A stretch of DNA of 64,000 nt from JAJPHU01 sp036557825 (GCA_036557825.1 DATBGU010000194.1:1-64000), one strand, 5' to 3'. Positions 9,285 to 17,048 are shown, counted from the stretch's first letter. The notes: generated from the letters alone by a model not told the origin. Numbers and translations: made by a program.

Positions 9285-9319
9285 ACAAAAAAGGGCCGGC
9301 TCCTCCAAGGAGCCGGCCC
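9285..9319 (-). terminator. Strong Rho-independent terminator with no gene upstream
   Basis: A perfect 11 bp GC stem (GGGCCGGCTCC at 9293-9303 with GGAGCCGGCCC at 9309-9319; loop TCCAA) is followed on the minus strand by TTTTTTGTT. No convincing minus-strand protein gene ends here, so it probably ends a non-coding transcript. A diverged relative (GGGCCGGGC, then TCCTGCAAGGA, then GCCCGGCCC) is at 23726-23763, also with a T-tract on the minus strand. Confidence 0.75.
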
Positions 9320-9419
9320 CATGTGTTCGGCGTCGCCCAATCACCGAACACTTTCCAACGTAACCCGCTCGATTCACGCGAGCAAGGGCGGAAGGATTAC
9401 ATCCCCGCAAGGAATGCGG
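9285..9419 (-). ncRNA. Candidate structured small RNA
   Basis: Four hairpins follow one another on the minus strand. They are CCGCA/TGCGG (9405-9419), GCTCG/CGAGC (9367-9383), GTGTTCGG/CCGAACAC (9323-9351), and the terminator stem 9293-9319 with its T-tract. No protein frame overlaps convincingly. It matches no RNA family I recognise (not a tRNA). The 5' end cannot be placed; it may lie beyond 9480. This is an inference from structure alone. Confidence 0.3.
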
Positions 9420-10006
9420 ACGCCCGCTGTTCACCGAGGGGCAGAAGGTGGTACCATACCTTTTCCGGCGAACCACACCCCCAAGCCAGCAGTCACATCT
9501 ACCCCGGTCCCTTTGCGAGAGGGATCGGGTCTTTCCTTTTCGTGCGGCCTGGGACCATCAAGCTCCGGTTCCGTCCCCGCCGCTTTAGGGATGGCGAGCG
9601 GGGGCGGCCAATGTGGTTATAGTGGACGTAAGTTACTCGCTGATGTGCTCAGTTTTCGACTCTTGAATTGGCAGGCATTCGACGTTCACTTGGTAGCGGC
9701 CATCGACCTCGACCGTGTTAAGCGCCGCGCCTGCCGACCGTGCCGGCCCCTTGATGCGGCCTTCTCACGAGTTACCGAGCATGGCGTCCACGACCCAACA
9801 ACCCCGGAACCAATATACACTCGCAACTCAATTACGCCCCACCGTCGCACACTTCCGTAAATCGACCGGACAGACCGTCTATTCGTTCCCAACGCCACAC
9901 AGGAGCACACAGACGCAGGAAATGGCAATCCCGACTGTCTGCCCCCGCCGCAGGGGAAAGTAGACGGGAAAAGCTTTCGCCCGAAGGAACTTTCCGCGCC
10001 TGTCGG

Positions 10007-10037
10007 TTTGACGTAACCCGTCAAATATGTGTATTCT
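10007..10037 (+). promoter_or_regulatory. Promoter with palindromic operator upstream of the HTH gene
   Basis: TTTGACG-TAACC-CGTCAAA (10007-10025) is a perfect 7+7 bp palindrome. It overlaps a TTGACG -35-like box (10008-10013) that lies 18 bp before TATTCT (10032-10037). The HTH gene starts 48 bp further on. A repressor bound here would block the polymerase, so autoregulation by the HTH protein is the simplest reading. Confidence 0.5.
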
Positions 10038-10084
10038 ACTCTTGAAGGGAAAGTTAAACCCAATCGCTAGTAGATAGGTGTAAG

Positions 10085-10330
10085 ATGGCTTTGGATGAAA
10101 CACTACGCGAAGCTATTCGCGCCAGCGGCATCCGCATTGGTACGCTGGCACGCGAGACGCGCCTGTCGTCGCCGAACCTTTATGCGTTCGCGCGCGGCCA
10201 GGCGGACTTGACATTACGGACGGCCAACGTGCTGGCCGAGTATTTTCACCTGCGGTTGATGCCAGTAGACGATTCGGTGCCAACACCTAAGAGGAGGGCT
10301 GGGACGATTGATGTTTCACCTCGGCGATAA
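10085..10330 (+). CDS. Small HTH (XRE-like) DNA-binding regulator
   Basis: An 81-residue protein. The segment IRIGTLARETRLSSPNLYAFARGQADLTLRT breaks down into helix-turn-helix elements of the Cro/XRE class (recognition helix around SSPNLYAFARG, residues ~28-38). It has a basic tail. It is probably a repressor controlling the downstream primase genes; the palindrome at 10007-10025 is its likely site. The ribosome-binding site is weak. The following genes on the same strand (10387, 10725) may form one unit with it. Confidence 0.7.
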   Translation: MALDETLREAIRASGIRIGTLARETRLSSPNLYAFARGQADLTLRTANVLAEYFHLRLMPVDDSVPTPKRRAGTIDVSPRR

Positions 10331-10386
10331 TCGTTGGTAGGCGGACCTTACCCGCCCCAGAACAACGCCAAAGGGAGACGACGACC

Positions 10387-10665
10387 TTGAAGAAGGCCAA
10401 GCAGAGAAAGAAACGCGTCGCGGTGGGCGACCTGGTTTTCATGTCGAACATCGGCATGTGCCGCATTGAGGAACTCTACCCCGACGCCAAGGACAACGAG
10501 TTCAATTCGATTGTGCGCGACGCCCTCGGCATCCTGTGGGCATCCAACGTGGAGCAGATTGTCCCGGAAGGACCGACCCTGGCGTGGATCTGCCAGCGAC
10601 GCGCCCGGCAGCGCAGCCGAACGGCGCGAGGGAAGCATTGTTATCGTGACTGTCTTCGTAACTGA
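10387..10665 (+). CDS. Small basic hypothetical protein
   Basis: A 92-residue protein that I do not recognise. It starts at TTG with GGGAG upstream; residues 1-10 are strongly basic (KKAKQRKKR) and the C-terminus is arginine-rich. The middle (VGDLVFMSNIGMCRIEELYPDA) could be a small beta-barrel. It lies between the HTH and primase genes on the same strand. A nucleic-acid-binding accessory role is a guess. Confidence 0.55.
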   Translation: MKKAKQRKKRVAVGDLVFMSNIGMCRIEELYPDAKDNEFNSIVRDALGILWASNVEQIVPEGPTLAWICQRRARQRSRTARGKHCYRDCLRN

Positions 10666-10671
10666 TAACGG

Positions 10672-10701
10672 TAAAGGGACACCCGCTACGGTGCCCCTTT
10701 A
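10672..10701 (+). terminator. Intergenic hairpin before the primase gene (attenuator-like)
   Basis: TAAAGGGACACC (10672-10683) pairs with GGTGCCCCTTTA (10690-10701) with one A-C mismatch and a six-base loop. No long T-tract follows, so it may be an attenuator, an RNA-processing site or a leaky terminator between 10665 and the primase start at 10725. Confidence 0.45.
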
Positions 10702-10724
10702 CCCCGATTCAAAGGAGAATCGAA

Positions 10725-12197
10725 ATGTCCAAGCCTACTTCCCATTGTATGGGTACTGTCTGGGTCCGCAGAGAACAAAATGCGGACCCGGCGGATACCT
10801 GGGCCGAACGAGCGGAGGAATTGGCCGACTGGACCGAGCAACACCTCGTCAATCGTACCGACCGCTTCGGCAGCCACCGCTCCAAGGAACAGATACGAGC
10901 GGCGACGAAGAAGAACGGCCGTCGGCTCGGTTCGCGTTGGACTCCGAAGGATCTGACCCGCGCCAAGATCCTCCAACACTTCCGAGCAACCGCGACCAAC
11001 CATATTATCGGCCTCCATGCGGCGGACGAGAACAACCTGACCCTGTTCGGTGCCATCGACATCGACGCTCACGGCGGCGAGGATGCCGCCGTCAACGAAC
11101 AGGCCGTTCTCCATTGGCAGCGTCAGGCGGGCGAGGGAGACGTTTATGCCCTGCCCGTTGACTCGGACGGCAAGGGTGGGTTCCACCTGTGGTTTTTCTT
11201 CAGAGAGAAAGTTGACGCCGCTCATGTCTACCACTACCTTCGCGACCTTACGTCCGACTGGGAAGCGCTTGGACTCTCCACCCCGCCCGAAACCTTCCCG
11301 AAGACGGCCGATGTTCGCACTACGCCTGAGAGGCTCGGCAACTGGCTGCGCCTGCCTGGACGCCACCATACGGCCAACCATCGCTCCCGCGTCTACGCGG
11401 AGGGACGTTGGCTGTCTGGACGCGAGGCCATAGCCCATATCCTCTCCCTAACTGGCAATCCCCCCTTCGCATTGCCAGTCGTGTCGGCGGTCGGTGGGCG
11501 GTTGCCTGGGGGCGAAGCGAGCGAGACGACTAGAGAGGGCAGTGTGGGCAGGGAGGGCAGGGAGGACAGTGTTTACCACCCTACTGACTCCGTTATTATT
11601 GACAACACTGCTATCCCGAAGGAGTTACGGCAAAAAGTCCGCGAGGCGATAAACAAATGTCAACCAAAAACCATCCGGGTCCGTAACGGATTGGAATTTG
11701 CACTCGCCAGAGCTATCAAAGGAATCTTGGACAAGTGGACCCGTGGACAACTCAAGACCATCTTTGACCGCTGGTGGAAGAAAGCCCGTCATGTAGTCCA
11801 GACGCGGGACGAGGTGTATTGCTGGTCGGAGTTCCTCCGCGCCTACGATAACATCCACCATCCTGCCGGTCGTAGTTGGGACGATACTATCACCGCTGCC
11901 GCGAACGAGCCGGTGCCGCCTATCGCAACCTACCATCCTGAGAAGGTCCAACTACTCGTCCAGGTCTGTTCACTGCTGCAACGGCAAAACCCACGAAAGC
12001 CCATCAAGTATCTCGGTGTCCGCGAAGCTGCCTACATCTTGGGCTGCAAGTCGCCACGGACGGGAGGGAAGGTGCTGCAACTATTGGTCAAGGACGGTCT
12101 GCTGAAGGTGGATAGTATTGGTAGTTTGCAAACACGAAAGACGAACGAATACTGGTATCTGCCGCTGGCCGTTGTTGACGCCAGCGAAGTACGTTGA
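10725..12197 (+). CDS. Archaeo-eukaryotic-type primase (TOTE/phage-like)
   Basis: A 490-residue primase-polymerase-type protein. The three hallmark motifs are visible: the metal-binding acidic pair in GAIDIDAH (Asp112, Asp114), the SxGxxxH-type element SDGKGGFHLW (His154), and the nucleotide-binding arginine region LRLPGRHH (Arg209, Arg213). This set is typical of primases of mobile elements and TOTE conflict systems. The C-terminal ~150 residues (YLGVREAAYILGCKSPRTGGKVLQLLVKD, ~410-460) look like a winged helix. The ribosome-binding site AAAGGAG lies six bases before ATG. No helicase gene is adjacent, so replication would depend on host or distant functions. It is the best evidence that 5.6-12.2 kb derives from a replicating or integrating element. 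Confidence 0.8.
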   Translation: MSKPTSHCMGTVWVRREQNADPADTWAERAEELADWTEQHLVNRTDRFGSHRSKEQIRAATKKNGRRLGSRWTPKDLTRAKILQHFRATATNHIIGLHAADENNLTLFGAIDIDAHGGEDAAVNEQAVLHWQRQAGEGDVYALPVDSDGKGGFHLWFFFREKVDAAHVYHYLRDLTSDWEALGLSTPPETFPKTADVRTTPERLGNWLRLPGRHHTANHRSRVYAEGRWLSGREAIAHILSLTGNPPFALPVVSAVGGRLPGGEASETTREGSVGREGREDSVYHPTDSVIIDNTAIPKELRQKVREAINKCQPKTIRVRNGLEFALARAIKGILDKWTRGQLKTIFDRWWKKARHVVQTRDEVYCWSEFLRAYDNIHHPAGRSWDDTITAAANEPVPPIATYHPEKVQLLVQVCSLLQRQNPRKPIKYLGVREAAYILGCKSPRTGGKVLQLLVKDGLLKVDSIGSLQTRKTNEYWYLPLAVVDASEVR

Positions 12198-12264
12198 CGA
12201 GAGGAGCGTAAATCATGTTCTCATGCAAACGATGTCATCCTCGACCCCGGCGTCAGAGGGTGTG

Positions 12265-12480
12265 CGGCTTCTCCGCGTAGCGCTCCGCCGGCTTTTCTCT
12301 GCGCCCTCGCAGCCGTGAAGTTATCGTGATTCTGCGAAGTTATGGTGATTCTGCTTGGAACCTTCTTGTGTCCTCCCTCCTGCCGGATACACTCGCCGTC
12401 AGCCGGCGGTGGCGGTTGCATCCTTCGATGAGGGTGAAATGGGCGGATAGAGCCACTCCGGCGGCTGTTACCCTCACACG
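12265..12480. repeat. Dispersed hairpin repeat, copy A (with remnant of a second copy)
   Basis: From 12305 on, this closely matches 23240-23340 (TCGCAGCCGTGAAGTT, then GTGATTCTGC, then GGAACCTTCTTGTGTCC, then TACACTC, then AGCCGGCG). Just upstream, GCGCTCCGCCGGCTTTTC (12276-12293) is the right arm of another copy. The stem here is poorer than in other copies. It fills the gap between the primase gene and the next small gene. Confidence 0.75.
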
Positions 12481-12615
12481 TCAGCCGGCGGCGCGCACGG
12501 CTCCCCTTGGGTCTGCAAACCATCCCTGCCATCGCCGGCTTCTTCCTCGCTGCCATCCACAACGCCTCCGCGCGCGGGACGGGCAAAGTGGTTGTTTTCC
12601 GAGGAGGGTTTCCCG

Positions 12616-12864
12616 ATGAACCAGCACCATGTTCCACCATCGCGGAGAGTCTCCCGCGTCGAGGGATTGGACGTTGTGGGACTGTTGCAGGAGATGATCG
12701 ACCGTCTCGTGACGGACTTCGCGTTCGATCACGTCCAGTTGGCGGGCGAAGCCCCCATCAACCGGACCACCGAGCCAGTGGTCCGCTTTCTTCTCTGGCT
12801 GGAGCGGACCCCGGAGGCACAGGATGCCTTGCGGTCCGCCTTCCAACGACTGATGGTGGGGTAG
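12616..12864 (+). CDS. Small hypothetical protein
   Basis: An 82-residue protein with GAGGAGG seven bases before ATG. It is mostly helical (LDVVGLLQEMIDRLVTDFAF, then TTEPVVRFLLWLERTPEAQDALRSAFQRLM). I recognise no family. It converges on the decayed MDKDGP gene. Function unknown. Confidence 0.6.
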   Translation: MNQHHVPPSRRVSRVEGLDVVGLLQEMIDRLVTDFAFDHVQLAGEAPINRTTEPVVRFLLWLERTPEAQDALRSAFQRLMVG

Positions 12865-12878
12865 GTGGCGCGGTGAGG

Positions 12879-13082
12879 TCAGGCGTCGGCCTCGATCTCG
12901 TCGGCCCCGAAGATAATGGCGGTACGGCCGGGACCGTCCTTGTCCATCCCCACGTGGATGCGCCGCCCCAAGGTGTGCCGGTCGCTCAGTTCCAGCGGTA
13001 GTTCGCTCAGCGCCAGCGCCACCCCCAAGAGCACGGGGTCTCCGCAGCTGGCCCGCCGGCTGGGGAGGAGTCTACGGGCCAC
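12879..13082 (-). pseudogene. Decayed or strongly diverged member of the MDKDGP small-protein family
   Basis: The C-terminal 25 residues (HVGMDKDGPGRTAIIFGADE, then IEADA) align cleanly with the second half of the family members at 15522, 17049, 18002 and 21873. The N-terminal half no longer shows the GDRVRVT and PGDKGTV motifs, and there is no credible start codon with a ribosome-binding site. It is most simply a truncated copy whose 5' half was replaced or frameshifted. Confidence 0.55.
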
Positions 13083-13464
13083 GGAGAGAAGGTAATGCGG
13101 GTACGGCGGGGAAGGGAGGACAGAAGCGGAGGCACCTTGGGAGTCCGAATCCGCTGGCGTGTGGCCGGATCAGCTGGTCGCTTGGCTGAAAACACGCGGC
13201 CTGCTCGCCCGCGTCGCGTCGAAATGAAACCGTCTCGTCCAGGTCACGAATGATCTTTTCTTCAGATTTCTTGCTCGAATCTCTGGACAAGCTTAAAAAG
13301 TACGAGTAAAAAAACCACAAGCCCTCGTCGGGCGGATAACCACTTTTCAACGCCCAAACAGTCCCCCTATGCCAAGGCGGCATGGAAGTCTCTTTCATCG
13401 CCGACCACGGTCTGCCCGTCGTTCTGTCGCGTCCGGGCTTCTACCGAGGTCGAAAGGAGCGGTC
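13083..13464. other. Intergenic region with a short repeated block
   Basis: No gene is supported. GGAGGCA plus CCGAATCCGCTGGCGTGTGGC (13128-13165 region) resembles 2757-2789, next to the left direct repeat of the NTPase gene, so it is probably another dispersed repeat. The segment leads into the 5' region of the methionine-rich protein gene. Confidence 0.4.
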
Positions 13465-13986
13465 ATGATCTCCTTCACACGCATTGCGAAGGCGGGTTAC
13501 ATTCTGGCCTTGTCTCTTGTGCTCGCGTTTCTGTTGCGGCCCAGCCCCTCGCGGGCCCAACGTCTGCCCATCGCTCCGTTGGTGCAGCAGAGCCAGCAAA
13601 TGATGCAGCCGTCGATCCAGCAGGCCCGCATGATGCTGATGATGGCCGGCACAACCAGCATGGGCGGCATGATGGGCATGGGTGGCGGCATGGGCGGAAT
13701 GGGCATGGGCGGAATGGGAATGCGTGGCGGCATGATGGGCATGGGCGGTGGAATGATGGGTATGCAGGGCGGCATGATGGGCATGGGCGGCATGAGCATG
13801 ATGGGCGGAACCATGATGGGCGGTATGATGGGCATGGGCGGTGGCGGCATGATGGGTATGGGCGGCGGCATGATGGGCATGGCTGGTGGAATGATGGGTA
13901 TGCAGGGCGGCATGAACATGGGCGGCGGCATGATGGGCTTTGCCGGCAAGGGCATGGGAGGATTTAACGGTAAGAAGGCCCTGTAA
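13465..13986 (+). CDS. Secreted methionine/glycine-rich repeat protein
   Basis: A 173-residue protein. Residues 1-33 are a clear signal peptide (basic start, ILALSLVLAFLL core, then SRA before QRLP). After a short Gln/Met linker, residues ~55-165 are almost pure Met and Gly in GGMMGMGG-type repeats, with more than 40 methionines. AAAGGAG lies five bases before ATG; an upstream in-frame ATG (13369) has no such site. A Rho-independent terminator follows at 14001-14050. Dense methionine clusters bind Cu(I)/Ag(I) in known metal-handling proteins, so extracytoplasmic soft-metal binding is plausible, but a structural or low-complexity role cannot be excluded. It shows no homology I can name beyond composition. 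Confidence 0.75.
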   Translation: MISFTRIAKAGYILALSLVLAFLLRPSPSRAQRLPIAPLVQQSQQMMQPSIQQARMMLMMAGTTSMGGMMGMGGGMGGMGMGGMGMRGGMMGMGGGMMGMQGGMMGMGGMSMMGGTMMGGMMGMGGGGMMGMGGGMMGMAGGMMGMQGGMNMGGGMMGFAGKGMGGFNGKKAL

Positions 13987-14000
13987 AGTATCCTCCCTTC

Positions 14001-14050
14001 AAACACACGAGACCCACGGCCTGTGTCGGCCGCCAGCCTCGTGTGTTTTT
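14001..14050 (+). terminator. Rho-independent terminator of the Met-rich gene
   Basis: AAACACACGAG (14001-14011) pairs perfectly with CTCGTGTGTTT (14038-14048), with an internal GGCC/GGCC helix and a terminal T-tract. It is placed 15 bp after the stop codon. Confidence 0.85.
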
Positions 14051-14196
14051 CCCTACCGGGAAACCGGTTCGTCACGGCCCCAAAGCCCAGGCCACAGCGT
14101 CGTCGGCCGCTTGCCGTCATGGGAGGCGGGACTGCCTCCGAGCCATCGCTTGGAAGGTTCCACGCCAAGGATAGTGCGCCCTTCGGAGGTGGCATC

Positions 14197-14904
14197 ATGC
14201 CGGAGGTTGTTTGTCCTACCTGTTGCAAGAAGCTCCGTCCTCCAGACCGCTTGGCCGGCCGTCGTGTGACCTGCCCACGCTGTGAGGCCATCCTAACGGT
14301 TCCCCTCTCGACAGATTCCGACGAGCAGATCCCGACTGACCTGCCCGCTGTGGATCTCGAACCAGAAGATCCGCCGCTCCCAAAGTCGGCGCGCTTTGGG
14401 ATCATCGCCCTGTTCCTCGGCTGTATCTCGATCCTGATTATGTGTCTGCCCATTGTCGGCTACGCCTCGCTCATCCTGAGCAGCGTCGGTGTGTTGGTGG
14501 CCCTCTGGGGACTGCTTCGTGCTCACTACGAGGGCAATGAAATGATTTATCGCTCCACTCCGGGCGGGGCCGGGATCGTCGGCAGCTTCGGGAAACGGGC
14601 TCGCGATTACCCCTTGGCCGGGGTTGTGGTCTGCTTGCTGGCCCTCGTCCTGGCCATCGTGCCGATTCTCTCCGCTCCCGGCGGTGCCGCTCCCGGCGGC
14701 GCCAAGCCCGCACCCGGTGGTCCCCCTCCTGGCAGTGCCGCTCCCGGCGGTGCCGCACCCGGTGGTCCCCCTCCCGGCGGTCCCAAGGGCGTACCCAACA
14801 GTACCCCTCCCGGTGGTCCCCCTCCCGGTGGTGTCAAGCCCGCTCCCGGCGGTGCCGCTCCCGGCGGTGTCAAGCCTGCACCCGGCGGAGGCAGCAGCAA
14901 GTAA
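14197..14904 (+). CDS. Zinc-ribbon membrane protein with Pro/Gly-rich tail
   Basis: A 235-residue protein. Residues 6-33 form a zinc ribbon (CPTCCKKL, then CPRCEAIL). After an acidic linker there are two membrane segments (FGIIALFLGCISILIMCLPI and YASLILSSVGVLVALWGLL, ~66-107) and a third (LAGVVVCLLALVLAIVPIL, ~140-160). The last ~75 residues are PPGG/APGG repeats, presumably extracytoplasmic or flexible. GGAGGT lies six bases before this ATG; the open frame upstream is not coding-like. Such ribbon-plus-membrane proteins are common in planctomycetes and of unknown function. Its own terminator is at 15034-15060. Confidence 0.75.
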   Translation: MPEVVCPTCCKKLRPPDRLAGRRVTCPRCEAILTVPLSTDSDEQIPTDLPAVDLEPEDPPLPKSARFGIIALFLGCISILIMCLPIVGYASLILSSVGVLVALWGLLRAHYEGNEMIYRSTPGGAGIVGSFGKRARDYPLAGVVVCLLALVLAIVPILSAPGGAAPGGAKPAPGGPPPGSAAPGGAAPGGPPPGGPKGVPNSTPPGGPPPGGVKPAPGGAAPGGVKPAPGGGSSK

Positions 14905-15033
14905 GCGAGACATGATTCGCTCCACATTCAGGTTGGGCGGCCGCGCCAGCAAGTAACCGAGGAACTTTTTCCAGGGCTTGCTGGCGTTGCCGGCGCCGAT
15001 CACGCCAAAGCCGTCTAACAACAAAAAGACACG

Positions 15034-15062
15034 AAAACCCCTGGATTTACAGGGGTTTTTGC
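15034..15062 (+). terminator. Rho-independent terminator after the zinc-ribbon membrane protein
   Basis: AAAACCCCTG (15034-15043), loop GATTTA and CAGGGGTTTT (15050-15059) give a perfect 10 bp stem followed by more T. It lies 130 bp downstream of the stop. Confidence 0.85.
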
Positions 15063-15154
15063 ATTTTCACTGACACCAGTTACCTCTGGTTGTACCTCCG
15101 CGCGGGTGTCTAACGGGTGTCAGATGGGTGCAATTGCGGACAAGGGCTGTCCAT

Positions 15155-15270
15155 GATTCTGCTCGGAATCTTCTTGCCTCCACCGCGTCCTCGGCTACAC
15201 TCACCATTAGCCGGCAGCGTGTGTCCCCCCTCTGGGATAAATGGGCCAGCGAAACGCCTGCCGGCTCTTG
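15155..15270. repeat. Dispersed hairpin repeat, copy B
   Basis: It shares GATTCTGCTCGGAA.CTTCTTG and a TACACTCACCATTAGCCGGC block with copies A and F. The stem is AGCCGGCAG..CGT with ACGCCTGCCGGCT. Compared with other copies the stem base pairs change together (CAG/CTG here, CGG/CCG elsewhere). It directly abuts copy C. Confidence 0.8.
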
Positions 15271-15420
15271 CGAGTGTCTCACGCCGACCGCGTTTTCTTC
15301 CCCTTCGCTGAATCTTCTTGCCTCCTCCCTCGCACTGGGTACATTCATCCTGCCGGCGGGGCGTGAGTTCCTTCCGGCTGGGTGACGAATCTCCCCCAGA
15401 CGCTCCGCCGGCTTTTCCAT
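15271..15420. repeat. Dispersed hairpin repeat, copy C
   Basis: It is nearly identical to copy E at 19784-19930 from GAGTGTCTCACGCCGACCG to the right arm. The stem GCCGGCGGGGCGT (15352-15364) pairs with ACGCTCCGCCGGC (15400-15412) with one G-T wobble, followed by TTTTCC. Confidence 0.85.
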
Positions 15421-15521
15421 GTCTCAGGCTCATCAATTGCTACTAATTTGGTAGACTTCTCCGATTGACTTTGATATATTCCTCACGTCGCCCTCTCAAT
15501 GCTGAGAAGGAAAATCACGTC

Positions 15522-15746
15522 ATGAACAGGCAACCAAAGACTGGGGATCGTGTACGCTTAACCACGCGGGATTTTGAGCCGGATTATTGGCCGGGGGACA
15601 GGGGCACGGTGCTGAGCGGCCCTCATCCCATCCCTAGCGGCGGACATTTCTACGTTGTGACGTTGGACAAGGACGGCCCCACCGGGACCGGCATCACTAT
15701 CAACGCCAACGAAATCGAGCTTGATGCAGCGGCGATGGCAAGCTGA
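15522..15746 (+). CDS. MDKDGP-family small SH3-like protein, copy 1
   Basis: A 74-residue protein of a local paralogous family. It has TGDRVRLTTRDF, then WPGDRGTVLSGP, then FYVVTLDKDGP, then GITINANEIELD. The spacing suggests a small KOW/SH3-like beta-barrel, but I cannot name a database family. Here the motif reads LDKDGP. The ribosome-binding site AAGGA lies 10 bases before ATG. It sits between hairpin repeats C and D. It is on the plus strand, whereas the copies at 18002 and 21873 are on the minus strand, so this is not a simple tandem array. Function unknown. Confidence 0.7.
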   Translation: MNRQPKTGDRVRLTTRDFEPDYWPGDRGTVLSGPHPIPSGGHFYVVTLDKDGPTGTGITINANEIELDAAAMAS

Positions 15747-15760
15747 TAAACGCCGCGAAC

Positions 15761-15875
15761 CGTCCCGTTTTCCCTTGATCCTCCTCTCCCGCCGACTACA
15801 CTCGTTCGTGAGCCGGCGGGGTGTGTCTCCCGTGCGTTGGGGGTGACGACATGGAGAAGCGCCCCGCTGGCTTCA
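15761..15875. repeat. Dispersed hairpin repeat, copy D
   Basis: A diverged copy: CCTCTCCCGCCGACTACACTC, then the stem AGCCGGCGGGGTGT against GCGCCCCGCTGGCT, paired through G-T wobbles. The loop differs from the other copies. It begins 15 bp after the stop of the copy-1 gene. Confidence 0.65.
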
Positions 15876-16049
15876 AGGTTCGTCCGCCCCACGACGAGGA
15901 GAGCGCCGGAAGACCACGCTTGTCGCTTCCTCCGCAGAAGCCGGTCGAGGTCGATGATGCCCATATCGACCGGCTTCTCTTCTGTTCCATGCACCAGTCG
16001 GCTTTTTCCTCTGCGTCCTCTCGTTATTCGCCGTACAGAAAAAGTCTTG

Positions 16050-16646
16050 TCACCTCCCTATGCGGACCAAGCGGAGGCAACCATCTTCCTCCTGGTCCAA
16101 GCGGAAGCCCGGTGGGCAGACACAGCGCGCGGCGAAACCGCTCGGCTCGGTCGTGACCATTAAGCCGGTGCAGCCGTGGTTCTCCAGCCACACCAACACC
16201 CCCTCGGCTTGTGCCTTCGTCAGTCCCGATAACACCGCCGCCTTCACCTCGTCTTGCCGCTTCATCTCTGGACCGACGATTTCCAGCAGCTTGTCTCCGT
16301 CCACCGGCTTGGTCAAGAACTCCTCGAAGCCAGCCCGCTGCGCTTGCTCTCGGACACGTCGGCTTGGTTGTCCCGCCAGGCAATGGATATGCGTCCCGAA
16401 GGTGCGCAGGTCGGCACGCAGCCCACGGGCCACGGAGAAACCGTCCAGGTCTCGCATGAGCAAATCCAGGAGCACGCACCGCGGCGGCTCGGCATGTGCC
16501 AGGGCCAGCGCCTGGCGGCCGTACCGCGCCTCGACACAGCGGTAGCCGCACCGCTCCAGCGGCAGGCGCAGGATATGTCGGGTGTGGGCGTTATCCCCGA
16601 CGATCAGCACGTCCACGGAATCAGAGGGAATGGTCTGGATGCGCAT
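16050..16646 (-). CDS. Response-regulator-like receiver protein with altered acidic pocket
   Basis: A 198-residue protein. Residues ~10-125 have the receiver fold (VDVLIVGDNAHT, phospho-acceptor region VLLDLLMRDLDG, conserved lysine in LTKPVD). The usual acidic pair after beta-1 (DD or ED) is reduced to Gly-Asp, and the proline after the phospho-acceptor segment is arginine. Phosphorylation may therefore be weak or absent. A ~70-residue C-terminal part (SGLTKAQAEGVLVWLENHGC, then CVCPPGFRLDQEEDG) is not a known output domain. A GGAGG lies 12 bases before ATG. No kinase gene is adjacent. Confidence 0.75.
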   Translation of the reverse strand: MRIQTIPSDSVDVLIVGDNAHTRHILRLPLERCGYRCVEARYGRQALALAHAEPPRCVLLDLLMRDLDGFSVARGLRADLRTFGTHIHCLAGQPSRRVREQAQRAGFEEFLTKPVDGDKLLEIVGPEMKRQDEVKAAVLSGLTKAQAEGVLVWLENHGCTGLMVTTEPSGFAARCVCPPGFRLDQEEDGCLRLVRIGR

Positions 16647-17048
16647 GATGTTACTTCTGCCTCCTAATCAAGCCGGCAGGTTGGCTCTGCCGGGGGTTAC
16701 GGGTTGCTCTCCCCGGTGCAACGCAACGGCCCGAAGCCTGGCCGACAGCGATGCCAGGCCGTGGGGAGGCTTCGAGAGATGAATCGCAATGTGGCGGGGA
16801 GACGAGAGGGGGACCAAGTGGTTTAGGGAAACGCCCCCTACCTATCCAATCGAAATTGGCGCGCGAAAGTGGACAAGAAAAATGCCCGCGAGGCACTTTT
16901 TTTCTCAAAGTTCCCCCTCCTTGCCGGTCGTCTTGTCCTACTGGCGAATTATGCCAGTTGTTACGAGTTGTGAGAGAAAGGTATGCTACTTGCTTGCAAA
17001 GGGAGCGGTGAAACTTTCAAGGTCACAGGTCATTAAGAGAGATCGTTC
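16647..17048. other. Intergenic region, 400 bp
   Basis: No gene is supported. It contains a short palindrome CCGGCAG/CTGCCGG (about 16672-16692), resembling the core of hairpin repeat B, and a T7 run after GAGGCAC (16895-16905) without a convincing stem. Confidence 0.4.

Larger units (their letters stand above)
8933..10006. other. Intergenic region, 1.1 kb, without a convincing gene
   Basis: No open frame here has both a ribosome-binding site and plausible composition. The best candidate, plus-strand 9781-9963 (60 residues, starting MASTTQQPRNQYTLATQL), lacks a good site. The region contains a 9 bp hairpin at 9031-9060 (AAGAACCCC/GGGGTTCTT) and the structured segment at 9285-9419 described separately. 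Confidence 0.5.

Noticed and set aside
9321..9860. A 179-codon plus-strand frame in the 9-10 kb gap
   Set aside because: It has no ribosome-binding site, low-complexity Ser/Pro/Arg composition, and it runs antisense through stable hairpins.
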